Both the position numbers and the translations under genes were made by a program. A stretch of 64,000 nucleotides of DNA from positions 1 to 64,000 of the forward strand of contig LUCM01010391.1 of the NCBI GenBank assembly GCA_008360955.1, in the 5' to 3' direction. This stretch comes from Fasciolopsis buskii (Eukaryota > Platyhelminthes > Trematoda > Plagiorchiida > Fasciolidae). The notes below the pieces were generated by a model. That model was not told the origin of the DNA. It was given only the letters and a program-made list of their open reading frames with translations, and did no database searches. Positions 21,090 to 33,869 of the stretch are shown piece by piece; position 1 is the first letter of the stretch; each line of letters opens with the position of its first letter.

Positions 21090-24014
21090 TAACAATAATG
21101 TATATTTCTCGACATACGAGAGTCATGCACAAGGCAAGATCAAAATTGGGCAAAGAAGGCACAGTGCAGACACGGAAAACAGAAACCAAACACAAGATGC
21201 AATGTGTTTTCGCTCACAAGATCATAACGGGCAATGCGATTTCCTGAGCGCGGGGTTTCCAGTTTTAAACCAAAGCTAGATAATGATTCGTGGAGATTTT
21301 TCTGTGACTGCACTGCGAGCAATACTTTGGTCGATTGCAGCAAAGGTGCGCATCGCGGGCGCGAAATATGGCTTGAGGGCAAAGGCTGTCGCCGCCTGTT
21401 GGCCGGAATCCTCGAAAATCAAGAGAGTTATATGGTAGAGATGAGGATCAATGTGGATGTGATAACGGAATGGAGATGAGTGAAAACCAGACTGGATATC
21501 ATATAAGACAGCATAAAACTCAAAATATTTGAAAACATTCCGTTGAGCAAAGAAAGCGACAACACGGGATGGGAATTGTGCGACCATAAGGCTAATGGAT
21601 GAGGTTTGTTTTGGGCAATTTTGAGTTCAGATATCTCAGCCTGGTCCAGAGATGAAGTTGGGGTTGGAAAAGAAAAGAATAACCGGAGTCAAATGATGCG
21701 ACGTCTGGTGGACTCGTGTGGAGAACTGTTACCAGGAGCGTCGGTCTATTGCCAAATTCCGCAGACCAGAACAGAGGTTGATGAAAAATGACAGTCCTTG
21801 GCTGCTTTTGAATGTCAAGATGCATTATGATCGTCAGTTTATATCAGATGCCAATAAAAATACGGTTCATTCGTGAGTCCGTTTTGCATGGATTTGTTAG
21901 AAGAATTTTGGGATGGAGCAAAAGGAAGCCAGTACAAAGTGGTGCACGTGAACGTAGGAGTCAGAGTGCTATTTGCCACAACATTGCTGGTGGTTGGGGC
22001 TGACCAAGTGCTGGCCACCCAATCGGAAAATACCTTTTGGGAGTGAACGCAGGAGTTGTAATCAGCCAAACCATCTGCACCCGCACACTGCTTCAACCTA
22101 GCTGCCCGCCCGACGTGCGCCGGCGAAGAGGTGGTTATAACCGGGCCGCGCACTAATGTGGTATCGCCGGTGTACCCGTGGTGTGGAGGAAGGAATTCAG
22201 ACGTGGTAAGCTAGGGGATACACCGTTTTTCCAGGATTGGATATTCTCCAGAGCTTAGGGTACATGTTTCCATCCAAGCAGAACTATATGGCCTGGAAGA
22301 GAGAGAAAAAAGACGGACGGCGGTCTGGCTTAGCTGCCAGCTGCGGATTAAAAAGCGATCAATCTTACGAGCAGCTCAGAGAAGGCAGTTACTAAAACGC
22401 ATGGTGCAATTCAAAATATATGGATGGTGGCTAATTGCGTGAGCAATCAGGGTTTTTTCTACCGTCCATACCCTACGAGCAAACAAAATCCTCCGACGAA
22501 ACACCATGTGATTCTTAAATGGGCTTGTGACCACTCACGATCAAAACGATTCAAATGAGATTCTAGTGAGAAAATAAGAAAACGGCGCAGCGCACTGGCA
22601 TAAAGATGGTTAAAAAGAAGGATACCGGGTAACCGAGTAGGTGTACCTGAAAGGCAGCAAAATCCGCGAAATCGGTCATATGCTTCCGAGGCGATTTTGT
22701 TCATCCATCTATGTGCGATACATGTTACCGAGAGGAAATGGATAAATTTCTGTTATGATGGTCATCGCATGCGTGCTCTAAATTTCACTTTGGTGTTAAT
22801 GCCTAGACTAATGTGCTTCTTGCTGTCCCTGGTTGTCGCAAGAAATGAAACATTGACAGGTACGGAAGCTCTTTTCACAATGAAGCATGACAATGTATTT
22901 TACCAAAAGCAAAGTGAGAACATTTTCCATCTTTCGTGACGCTATGCAAACCAAGGTGAACGTAAATCTGATCGACCAGGACGTTATGGAAGTCTCTTCT
23001 CACTTCTTCGGTGGCTATGAGGGTATTTCGCGGATAAATAAGTACTTGAAATGATTCTGATTTCAATGGAATTTGCCTCAAGGTGTTGCACCACCTGATT
23101 TTATTATTTACTTCGTGCGCTGGTTTTTGCGCTGCTATTGACAAAATGCCTTTACGGCATTTGGCAAACCTGTGGATGTTTGAATTAACCTCAGGGCATC
23201 CCTAACTCTTAAATCGGGTGATACAGTGAGAAAGATGAAAAATGATTATGGTTGGCAAGTGCGATATTAACTGCCTGGCGCAGTTGGACGTTATTCCAAA
23301 AAACGGGGCAACAGAGGAGTAAAAGAAGACAACTGAAGGGTTGTGGCAAGCGGATGAATTTATTTGTGCCTACTGTATCCTGCGACGAAAAAATGAGGAT
23401 AAATCCGAGCGAAAGTAACGGTAATTGTAATTGTTTTTTTCTCGGGGATATCCGAGACAAGTACCATGTAAAAAATTGCAGGGTACATTTGTGCTGATAA
23501 AAAATGTTCGCGTGTAATTGATAGAAAGTAAGCAGAGAAGACACTAACGTAAAAAAGAGACGCAGAAGACGTAAAAATAAGAAGCAAGTTCATGATCGAG
23601 TTTTTGCAGAGATCATCCTCCGGGATTCGGCTTCACCTCTTACTTCCTCACTTTGTCGCACGGCCACGCTAATGCAATATTTGACCTCCCTTGTAGTGAT
23701 GTACCCAAACAACCATTGAGCTATTCCTAATGTAGGCTGACGAAAATATAATTCGTAGTTTCTGATTGATCAATACTTTCATAACATCCCGTGACTTTAA
23801 ACACCTTCAGGCTGTGTACTCCCCGTTCCTCATGTCACCTTATTCCATTTGGTGGCTTGGCAGAACTGAATAGGTCGTCCTTGGTAGCCGCAAACCTTCA
23901 ACTACCCCTAAACCTGCTACCACCGCTCAACCCTAGTTACCACATTTTGCTGAATGGATGCTCCATGTTGCAGGTGTTGTCGCGATCCAATGATGCCCAT
24001 AACACCAAGCTGGC
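21090..24014 (-). repeat. Inverted duplication, right arm
   Basis: This is the reverse complement of 12219-15143. The inner edge (21090) is the start of the (ATT)n tail of a family A 3' end, here longer (taataataataac in plus orientation) than in the left arm. The outer edge (24014) lies inside CR1-like family D 3' sequence that continues to 25062 here but not in the left arm. Confidence 0.95.
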
Positions 24015-25062
24015 TCCAAAGCCGGACTACGTACCTCTTTTGCGTTTTCGATCTGACACCCGGAGCGGACGCGCTGTTACGGGTTCCGTTCTTCGTAATG
24101 GCAATTCTAAGTCTGCTTTCGTGTACCTACTTGTGGCGCCCTGCTAGCTAGAAATGGGGTTCAAGTTCTGTCCCTTTCAACCAAAACTACGCTGGTTATC
24201 GCATTGAATATCTCAACTCGCTATTGGGTAGAACCGCGAATACTTATGTCCCTGGAACGGCACGCGCATCCCATATTCCCCAACCGCACTGATCACCATT
24301 ACCAAAATAGGCGGCAACAAAAATGACCGCATAGAAGACAATCTTGGTTAATGCGGTTAAGGAATATTCTTATGCAACGTTTCCATTACTTGAAGCACCT
24401 CCCAGTACAGCTTACCGCCATCCGCATGTGAATACAATCACTATTCTCGGGAGTTCCATATCCCAAGCTTCGCAAACTTTCTCCTGATAATTCCAGAAAA
24501 TCTTGACAGTCTTCCTCCGCCTTCGGCATTTTTTTGGCCGATTATTTTTGTCAAAAACATTTTTTTCGCTTTTGCCTGACGTTCCGCTTGGTTTTCCCTA
24601 CTTCTGTCCAACTGCCGTATTACCTTCGATTTTCATCTCTTCGGCTCAACCTTTCGGCCCATTACGTAACGCTCTTCACGTCTTGGCATTCCGGCCATAT
24701 CTCTGCATCCGTGGTTGAGCTCCGTCCATGTTTTGCGCCAGCAGTGCGCACATTTAGTGCAATTAAACACGAAATGACTTATGGTCCGCTGCTCACAAAC
24801 AGTCCCAAAAAATTCTGTTTGGTCTTGAAAAATGAGTTCTATTTTTTCGCTTTTCTCTGGTATATTTGTGCTTTCCCCACTGCTTTGCAGCTTCTCATTT
24901 CACCTTCCAGTATGCTTCTCCAACAACTGAAGTTTGCTCACACCCATTTAACCCTTCCGATTTCTGTTATTCGCCTTTCCTGTGCATCATCCCTTTAAAA
25001 AGTTAATCGTGCCTTGCGCATACTTATTGCAAAATTGAGAAATGCGCACCATTATTATTACT
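23600..25062 (+). mobile_element. CR1-like element (family D type) 3' region, complete at its 3' end
   Basis: This aligns with the reverse complement of 41245-42690, which lies just after the RT ORF of the minus-strand CR1-like copy. It includes the GTGACTTTAAACACCTTCAG-type block (about 23790), accacattttgc (about 23940) and the distal module. It ends in caccattattattact. A 154-codon open frame (24534-24998) aligns with minus-strand frames at 41377-41797 (shared pieces such as HEMT and LLISPSS/LISPSS). No RT lies upstream, so the copy is 5'-truncated. Confidence 0.75.
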
Positions 25063-25069
25063 ATCACTT

Positions 25070-26660
25070 CAATTTAGGTGTGTGATGTTATGTATGCACT
25101 CGCGAAAAAAGAAAAATGGCAGTGAGAGTGTAAGGGGGTTTGAACATGTTATTATGACGACTGTTTTAGATGTCCTGGGTTTACATGACCGTCATGTATA
25201 TGGAAGGCAGGGGAGGTGGAGTGGAATTTAGATGAGCAAGACCATGGATGCATGTGGAGAGCCTAATACCCCACTAAGTCTACTGCACAAGAACCAGTGG
25301 CATATCGGGTAGACACAGGCAGTATGAGGTCTTCTCTTTCACAGGATCGGACCAAGGATGATGGGAGGCAAGCCCAGTGCTGAAGGGGCGGATTTCCTTT
25401 GAAGCCCCTTTGTAATCATTTTGTATTTATTTGTTCCTAACAGAAGAGTATATATTGGAACTTTCCATAGCTCCTCCACCCGATCATAAAGTTCTGCACA
25501 TTGGCATTTTTTCGCAACTGCCAGGGGTATTCTGTTTCCTCTATGTTCGCTAGCCGTGACCTTATTGCCGTTGCAACAGAGATTTCACCGTACAAGGCTG
25601 TGGAAACAGAACGCTGAGGTGAGCAACCACACGGAGGACCACACATGGTGCTGCACAGCACATGCCGGGGACTTGAACGAAGCCAATATAAAGCCTGATT
25701 GCGTTTCGTGACTCAAACGGCGTCATTCAGGTAGGCCAGGTGAAGGAAAGGTAACTTCTGTGGAAAATGGCATTTCACTGTTGTTATATGGTAGAAAGAA
25801 CCGGAGGTGTAAGAGCAAGCGGGACAAGGGAAGTGTCAAGAGACAAAACGCAGTAAAAAGAAGAAAGCGATTACCAAATTACTGGAGGATTTTGGGAGAA
25901 AAGAATTACACTGGTTCTTCAAAAGAAAGACCTGTTACTGGCTGGGGACGTTAGAAGGGAAATAAACGGAACAGGGCGTTAACTTACCTGAGATGGCAGT
26001 CCCCGACCTATGTCCTCTACCATGTTGTTACCGTCTTTGCTGATACCAGATCCAGAATTCGTCATGCGCATTGTGGGATAGGAGAAATAGTTGGCGTGGG
26101 TAGTTAGAACTCGATGGCTGACTCAAAAGCACGCTCTCTCGATATATGGGTGTTGGTTAGCTGGATGATCCGGGTGACGCTTAGATATGCATTTTGGGCA
26201 GCCTTAATACTGGCTTTGTTATGTATGCACCGAATGCTAATTGGAAGTTTGTTTCAAAGTTCGGCATAAACAAAAAGAAAGAATTGCGACTTTAAAGAAA
26301 ATTTGGCGACTTCTTTATGGATGGTTAGAGACCTGTGATGGAGAGGGTAGAAACTGGCAGAGGAGAATATAGGTTGGCTGGTGGGGAAGGAGGGCCTAAT
26401 CACCAAGCCATGTGGAAAAGCCAGGGTAATTTTCAGTCGTCGTACCTAAAGTGGCTAACATTTGACGGCTGAACAGCGTTCCTTGCAATTTAGAGTCATC
26501 GACCAACTTATCACTTGATTAGTGAAGCGTTTCTAAATACTTTCAATGGAGATCCTATCCGAATTTGACATGCCGGAGTATATCAAAGTGCCATACTGAA
26601 GGAGTGGTGGAACATGTGTTTTATAAACGCTGAGGATGCTGCCGGATAGTTTCATTGTGC
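25070..26660. other. No gene recognised
   Basis: The stretch lies downstream (minus sense) of the CR1-like copy C ORF2 and may be its divergent 3' region. I found neither the conserved 3' end nor an (ATT)n tail in minus orientation. Lysine/arginine-rich short frames near 25800 look like low complexity. Confidence 0.3.
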
Positions 26661-26672
26661 GGAAAATCAGAC

Positions 26673-29600
26673 TTACATCTCTTCTAGCTCAGCCGACTGG
26701 ATAATTATGTGCTCTGAGAAATTTAGAGGCTGAGTAGTTGAGACCGAAGTTACGAATTGTAGGTTTACATGCAATCGGAGATCCGCGTCACAAAATTTAG
26801 TCTTCAGTGTTGTACATATGTACGTGAGTATTTCGGTCTTATCGGCAGAGAAGCTCATCATCCAGGAAGTACGTCGGTGATTCAAAGCAGACAAATCGGC
26901 ACAAATTTTTCTAAACGCAGTACCAAATTCATTGAGCTTAACAGGGTGAATTATTTTTGTCATCAGCAAGCAGGAAAGGGACGCCGCGAGATATTGAATT
27001 TATTGAATCATTATTATGCATGAGGAGTGACAGGGGACCAGGTAGGCTGCGCTGTATCACGTTACTAGTAACAGGTCTGGAATCGGAGGTAATGCCTTCA
27101 ATGGAGACCACCTGTGATCTTTGGGTTAGATAAGATGAGATCCAGAATAGAGGAGGATCGGTGATACCAAAGATGCTTACTTTTGATAAAAGGTGCGGAT
27201 GAGGGACACGATCAAAGGCCTTAGAAATATCGAGTTAGATGACTGCAAAGGCCATACCCCGATTTGCTAGGTTGATTAGAAGGTTGGGAAAGTCAAACTG
27301 ACAGGTGGAGCAAGAAAGGGAGCGCAGAAATCTGTTGTTTGGAGTTACGGAGGCTAGATGCTGAGGTAGTCCACGATGGAACATTTTACCACCTTTCCCA
27401 TAACTCTGGAGAAATTATGCTTGTGACTGATAGGACGGTAATTAAACAAGTCATGCAAAGATGCCTTCTTCTGGCTGGGGTTATTGTGGAGTGCTTACAG
27501 CTGACCGGAAATACGCCAGGGCTCATTGAAACTGCGAAGATGTTGAGCAGTGGCAAGGTTAAGTCGAGGCCACAACCAATAATAGCCGTTGGAGGGACGC
27601 CATCGGGGCCTTAGTGAGCCCCTGTTTTGAAATAAGCTAACTATGGTACAATGGTCTTAACGTCAAAGGACACAGGAGACAAGACGGAGTTTTTCACATT
27701 CTGTAGCTGGGGCGGGTTACTGACTGTAGCTGGGGCCATGGAGGAGGCGAAATATTGATTGTACGCCTCAGCTGTCTTTTGGGGCTGTCACAGACTCAGC
27801 ATTCGGCAAAAACTAAGAAGTTCACCGAAGGCTTACTGTCACAGTTTTGAAAGTATTACGGGGTGATTTTTATGCCTCAGCATTTTAGCCTTCTCTTACC
27901 AAAGTAGGGGCTCACTTAGGCGCAAGATAGTGTCTGACAGATGGTGCAAGAGACTGAACTTGGAAACGTCATGTGTCAATGAAACGTGCCATTGCAACTT
28001 AGCATAGTTGACTTCCAGGGAGACAAGTTGTGAAGTCTTGCTTTTGTTTATTCGTTTTCCAGTGGCCAGTTTGAAGATGCAGCTGGCCATTTTGCAATAA
28101 AATTCATCTGCAGCCTTCTGCGGGTCGGTCGACAGATGGAAGTTTCCCCGGTCAAGTTGGCGTACTAGGGAGGGTAAGTGCCGGCAGTTACGATGGCATG
28201 GGCAAGTTGTGTCAACAGGATAATTAGGGAGAAAAGCATGGACTTAGATTCTACCTAGAAAATTATTTCCAGCGTCAGCCAAGGTGTGGTGAACAGTATG
28301 TTTGAAGACGAAACCTGGTAAGTTATTATTTCCGGTGGGCGACGATACGTGCCTGACCCGACCATCATGATGTAGGTGGGAGACGAACGTTATTAGGTTT
28401 AGTAGAGCCGTAATCGTGGACCAGGCTGCACCGGGAGAGTGAAGTCTCCGATAAGAACTTCGGATGAGGATGGGGGGAAGTAAAGTGAACAAATGCATCT
28501 ACTAAGAGGGAGAACCCAATTTCAGTAGATTTGGAGGGCAATAGATACAGGCAGTATGGGTAACGCAGGTAGATATTGAGCCATACTGATTCTTGGACCA
28601 TTTCAAGCATAAGATGCGTTGAAACGAAGACTGATAGGCTCTGCCTTACATAGACAAGACAAATGCTTCCAAGGGCGTCGATTTCTAGTGCCTGTAAACG
28701 ATTGGTATCCTGAAGGAGAAGTCATACTTTTAGGTGTGTCCTCGTTACTCCAGGACTGAGTAGAGGAGGCAGCAAAGCTTTTTAAGCAACTGAATTTATT
28801 TTGGATAGAAAGACGGTAAGTTAAGCAGAAGGGCGGGCTATGTTGCCTTGGAGGTGGGGTGAGTGGTGGGGTTCCAAAGACAGAGAGACGGTACCCGAAG
28901 CCTGAAGCATAGTGAGAATAAGTTGGCAAGAAGAGGGTATTGATTCTCTTTTATTGGACGTTGAATGATGTATAGCAAAATAAAGCGGAGTCGAGGAAGA
29001 ACGAGGGCGTACAACATTCTTCATTGCGCTAGTATGTGGGTAACCCAAAGTATTGCGAGGACAAGTGTGGAGGGAGGCAGAAAGGGAGTGGGTTTGGGTA
29101 GAAATAGTGAGGTGGCGGTGATGTTTCAGGAGGGAGGGTGGAGGGGAAATTTTCTGCCTGGGTGGGTATGGACGAGAAATACACATTGGTGGGATGGGTT
29201 ACAGTCCTCGTGTTTTGGCCGAGGCGCTGGTAAGCGGAGGTTGGTAATGGTACCGATATGACACGATATGACGGTGGAGGTATGCATATTGGAGGCCGTA
29301 GGTAACTGTCCTTGGAAATTTGACTCAACAACGAAAGCCTTTGGCAGGGAACAGCTGGTGCCCTTCTGGCTCTTTCAAATCTGTGACACGAGCCTGTGGT
29401 TTTCTTCCGGCTTGGAACTTCTCTCACCGGTGCCCCTTCTGTCCCCGTGAATCGTGATGCAGGCATTGTGAAATCACTGCCGCTAGAACCAGACAGTTGA
29501 GGCACCGAGTGATGGAACCAACAAAAGGATGAAATAGGGAGGGGTCGGAGTAATTTAGTCTCCTGGCTAATAGCGCCGCTGTTGTTCCACCAGATAGCAA

Positions 29601-30542
29601 TGCTTTGCTTTTGAAGTGCATAAGCACAGGTTTATCAACGGCAAATAGATTTTAAGGTTCCGGATGGGATAGAGCGAGTTTCGTTGTTGCTAGACATGTC
29701 AGGTTCGCAAAGAGAGGAGAGGTTATTGTGGGCTACCCAGAAAGTCCTAGGAGAGGGGGTTACAGGCGGACGTTTGCGAGAGTCGTGATAAAGGAGATGG
29801 TGATGAACTGCCCAAGCCGGCATTTGCCTGTAGCTAAGATGGGGCCACAAGGACCGGTCTGGATAACAAGCTCCTAGTTATGCGGGTTAGGTTGGGGTAA
29901 TTTCTGTTTGGTGGATTCATTTTTGGGTTCTCAGCTGCATGCAGGCTTTGGGCCTCCATTTGAATAGAGATTTTTTCTGAGGCAATTTTGATGGACTTGA
30001 ACGGGGTAGATGAGGATATCGTAGCTTCACTCCCCAGATTTGCTCTGCAACAAAGGGGCTAAGGAACTGAAACAGTACTGTACATGAGCTGCCTAATATT
30101 GGTTTACGTAGTCCAAAACAGTGCCAGGGGTGTCCTACCATAGCGCAAGCAGACAGGAAAGTATTTTTAAACGGGCCTAATGGAATGCAGTCAGGGACAT
30201 TATGAAACAAAGCATTAGGCTAACTTAGGTTATACTGCTTGATTCCTGAGGATATTGAGTCGGTAGCCTGACAGACACTAGCGAGATGTTCATGCAGTAG
30301 CTTTTCGGGCGTCTTGGTTGGATAGGTGGGGGGAAGCAGCTTGTGGTTATTGGTCCTATCAGTAAAAATTTATAATTTATCTCGAGAATCGCCCGATCTA
30401 ATTTTCGTACTCTATTATTAGTGTCCGCGAGAACGTCTGAGATACTAACAGTGCATGCTGAAGGCCGGCGGGTGGGTAGTGAGTGTGTGTACGTGGTGCT
30501 GCTGGCAGCCATGATCTTCATGCTCTTAGGCCTAGAGACCAC
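26673..30542 (-). pseudogene. CR1-like non-LTR retrotransposon copy C (ORF1, endonuclease, RT), heavily decayed
   Basis: On the minus strand, 30542-29030 is a broken Pro/Ser-rich ORF1 region, similar in character to the ORF1 of the copy at 33 kb (a long Pro-rich frame at 29505-29029). The endonuclease follows at about 28930-28250: NKFSCLKSFAASSTQSWS and SPSGYQSF align with the NARSM...TETWL...PGYKSF region of the other copies. SVDPQKAADEFY then begins the linker at about 28130. The RT follows: NYRPISH near 27460 and LDISKAFDRVPHPHLLSK near 27210, then FGITDPPLFW. SWMMSFSADKTEILT at 26865 matches the WMMHFSAEK block. Stops and frameshifts occur throughout, more than in the copies at 33 and 43 kb, so this is probably the oldest of the three. 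Confidence 0.75.
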
Positions 30543-30599
30543 CAGTTTGATGAATTGTACAGCTGTGGCTGTACGATAAAGGATACACCAATGGAAGCC

Positions 30600-31580
30600 A
30601 ACAGCTGTGTAAAATTGTAGACAGGAAATTGGGCAAGGAGTCTTTTGCCAATCTAATGAGGCGGTGCTTAAAATGAAATTTCGCCAGCAATAATATTGTG
30701 GCGGTCAAAGGTTAGTCAAAAAGCAGTCCAATAGAAAAGAACACGCCACTAATTTGCGCAAAAAAGAGGCCTATCTGCTTTAAAAACGTATTCAGATAAT
30801 AAGTATTTAATAAAAAGTACAAAACCTAGCTAATTTCGACGGCCGCTAAGAAGAATGGTCGACAATTACGGGGATGCTATGATACGGCAAAACTATCGAC
30901 CACTCTAAGTGTCGCCTTTACATGTGTCACAGTTAAATTCCAGGCAGGAAATCGGTAGAATTTTTGCGCAGAACTCTGGTCTAAGTGGGTTATCCGGAAA
31001 AATTTGGCGAACGGGCCTGACTAGAAAGGAGCGGGAAACGTATCATTACTACCACAAAAACGCCCCAGTTGTCTAACAAAAACAGGAAGACAACTCATTG
31101 CGAGGGGCCCTGTAACGCAGGTTCGGAGTGAAAAAAGATGAGGTCTTATGGCTGCCCGTTGATAAAATAGGTCTTTGTTCCTCTTTAGTGCTTCTCGGGG
31201 TGACAGCAATAAAACCATCGAAGAATAAATGAATGACTATGTGACGCTTTTGCTAAGAAGCTGCATGACCATAGATTTCTTATGGTCCCTCAAAAGACCT
31301 GAAATTGTGTGATGTCAAGAAAGCCTTCACAATTTCATCCTCAAACATCGAATTTGTACCAGTCCACAAGCAGAAGGCAGCGTGGTTTTACGGGCATGCA
31401 CGCGGGCGGGATCAGAAATAGATTTTTCTGGTAAAAGCCACGTTAATTATGACAACCCAGAACTTTAGGCTTTTTGGCATTAACATTATATCGATTTCCT
31501 TCCCAGGTCGTCAAATCCTGTACTTCCGTACCTTTCCATCCTTACTACTAAGCGGCCGACACCTAAATTAGCCAATACTT
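30600..31580. other. No gene recognised
   Basis: There are only short open frames on both strands and no mobile-element motif was seen. Confidence 0.3.
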
Positions 31581-31589
31581 CACCAGGTA

Positions 31590-32099
31590 CTATAGATTTT
31601 GGCGCTCCCAAAAACCCCGAGTTCGCCTCGGAACTTCTCCGCATGCTAGTAAAACGCAACCAATTTCACTCGGTAACCGGGAGGGACGGGAAGCTAAAAA
31701 AAACCGCCTCAACTGTGAATAGTATTGTGATGTTTTCCAAGTAGCCGCGTGCTCGGTGTGCTCTTCTTCGGTCTGAGCAGCCGCTTGGATTGCAATTACG
31801 GCTTCCAAAACAACCATGAAGTCAGGATCTCTAGTCGCTGACAAAGGCCATAATGCCTCACAGCTTCTACATTCCGCCGAAGAAAATGGAATAATCCAAC
31901 CATGAAACCCAGGTTGAACACTCCCATCATCTAGGGCATCGGAATCCTGCTCAGTGGCCCCGGACGGCACACATGACCTGATCCGCAATAAAGCTAACGC
32001 TATTTTGTAGGAAAACTGGAGACAGAAATTATTACCGAAAAAAGTTAAATATTTTTCTCTTTGCTCATCTTTACCTACTCGGTAGGCAACACCGGTCAA
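31590..32099 (-). CDS. Unrecognised long open frame, possible exon
   Basis: A 170-codon frame stays open on the minus strand between a TAG near 32112 and a stop at 31590. It has no ATG at its start. A cggttag|gt sequence at the upstream edge could serve as a weak splice acceptor. Composition is protein-like, with an acidic stretch (EQDSDALDDGS), a central Ala/Glu-rich part (AAAQTEEEHTEHAATW) and a basic end. I recognise no domain. It lies between two CR1-like copies and could be an exon of a host gene or part of an unknown element. Confidence 0.3.
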   Translation of the reverse strand: MTGVAYRVGKDEQREKYLTFFGNNFCLQFSYKIALALLRIRSCVPSGATEQDSDALDDGSVQPGFHGWIIPFSSAECRSCEALWPLSATRDPDFMVVLEAVIAIQAAAQTEEEHTEHAATWKTSQYYSQLRRFFLASRPSRLPSEIGCVLLACGEVPRRTRGFWERQNL

Positions 32100-32955
32100 T
32101 ACAACCTAACCGAGGATGGACGGATGGTTGACTTCACCGGTGGTAAAAAACACGCATCGCGAATGGCGATGCGGGTTGCGTTCTCTTATAGTTCAAATTA
32201 ACCCACGGTAGTAACGCTGATCCAATGTAAAGAAAAATCATTCTTCACTGTCTGTTACAATTTACGCCTCTGGATGGAACAATTTCAAAGACGTTCCTTC
32301 CCCAGTAACAGGTCACTGTCACTTAAACGCCTTGCAGAAGTATCAAGATGTTAACTAAGAACACCCTTCCAGGAGGATTTTGACCGCATAAAAAACACGG
32401 TAAGCATTTGCCAAACTACAAGAGCCCTTTTCATTTCAATCGTTGCCGCTCGTGATACCCATGTTAGAAATACACCAGAGTCTGTAATTCCCCCTTTCTA
32501 TGGTGCATGCTTTGATGGTGCATCCGCATACACCCAGCTTAATTCCTCCAAACCAGCTGCCCAGTGAATTCCCTCAAATAACGACGCTGTGCGTAACCAT
32601 TGACTCGGGTAGTGAAAGTTGCAGTACTCCGGCAGTGATCGCCGATATTCCGCTGCGGACAAAAATTACGGACAAAATTTCTCAGTGCCAATTTTGTTTG
32701 CCCCGGCCTTTTGTATAAAACCAGCTGAAAAACCACCAACGAAAGAACCCGAGGAATCTGTGGCGAGAACTCGCCCAGCTTTCTATCAGAGACCTGAGTG
32801 AAGCAATGCAATGGCTTCCGCAATGGCTGTTTCGCCCTTTGTATCGCCACACCGTTCTTAAGGATCAACGGACTTGTCCTTGTCCTGCCCCCGAGAAGGT
32901 TAACCCGGGGCTAAACCTGGGACACCCGGTGCGCGATTAACCGGATGCAGCCATA

Positions 32956-33620
32956 GTGAATCCCCAGCCCACCCAATACACCCCAAATTTGTCGCCGAAA
33001 GGGACGCTATCGGTGCTATCTACGCCCAGAAGGACACAACACGCACCTCGTATCACACAACTAAGAAAAGCTGATCCAAATTTCAGCACCGCTTTAGTAA
33101 ACAAACCAACAACCCCTGGAACTCCATACGCACCAAGATATCGAAGGCAGACCAGATCCTTCAAGTCTTCCGGTTTCCACCTTTCACACTCCAAAACAGC
33201 TACCCAGCTTCCCTTACATGGAAAACTATTGGGCCAAACTGGTCTCTTCCCGTCAGCTTCTAGGGATACCGTCACGTACCACTCCATCCTGTTGCACCCA
33301 GCCCCACAGCAAACTCAATGGATGCCACCAAACCTACAAAAGAACAAGGTGTATTTCAAACCCGGAAACCATATGAACTATAGACCAAGTTTGCTGTCTC
33401 CCCCTTATTACCCATATCTCCCATGTACCCTAACAAGTCCCTCATTTCACAGCTCTGTGCCTGTTATGCCAAACCCTTTTTTCTTCCAAAACTACCCCTC
33501 TCCTGCCCTACCTTCTATGCTAATGGCCCACCCTACTCTCCCTATGTAACTGAAGGTGCAATAACAAACATGACAACGTCAGAAGTGCCCCGTGTGACTG
33601 AATGCAACGGGGACGGATAA
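32956..33620 (+). pseudogene. CR1-like copy A ORF1 (Pro/Ser/Thr-rich)
   Basis: A 197-codon frame at 32956-33549 is rich in Pro, Ser, Thr and Gln (pieces such as NPQPTQYTPNLSPKGT and LLSPPYYPYLPC). It overlaps a second frame reaching 33620. It precedes the endonuclease as an ORF1 should and resembles the Pro-rich frame of copy C. I see no CCHC knuckle or RRM. A short Cys pair (CQFCLPRPF, near 32700) upstream may belong to its start. Confidence 0.5.
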
Positions 33621-33869
33621 CATCACCCCGGCTCACGAGTGAACTGCCCACCAGAAGCAATGCCAAGCTCGCCAAACAGGTCATCTACTTTCCGCTTCCA
33701 GTCATGTTGCCCTGGGCCGACTATTCCCCATTCAAATGATTCAAAACTCCTCCAGATAAAGGAGGCCCCAAATGCAACAAAATTGGCTGAAATTAAGAAA
33801 GTTGACTCTCCCCAAGACGGTCAAAAAACGAGAAACCGAGCCTCATTGACCACGACACCAATCGGTGGG

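Noticed and set aside
20773..21279. 168-codon plus-strand open frame
   Set aside because: It crosses the inner boundary of the right inverted arm and the (ATT)n tail (encoding a run of Asn), so it joins unrelated sequences and is not a gene.
12219..24014. Arms as terminal inverted repeats of a giant DNA transposon (Maverick type)
   Set aside because: The arms consist of decayed CR1-type 3' sequences and the spacer holds only a BEL/Pao relic. No DNA polymerase B, ATPase or integrase gene typical of such elements was seen.
24534..24998. 154-codon open frame as a host gene
   Set aside because: It lies wholly inside the 3' module of a CR1-like element and has homologues in other copies, so it is treated as element sequence.
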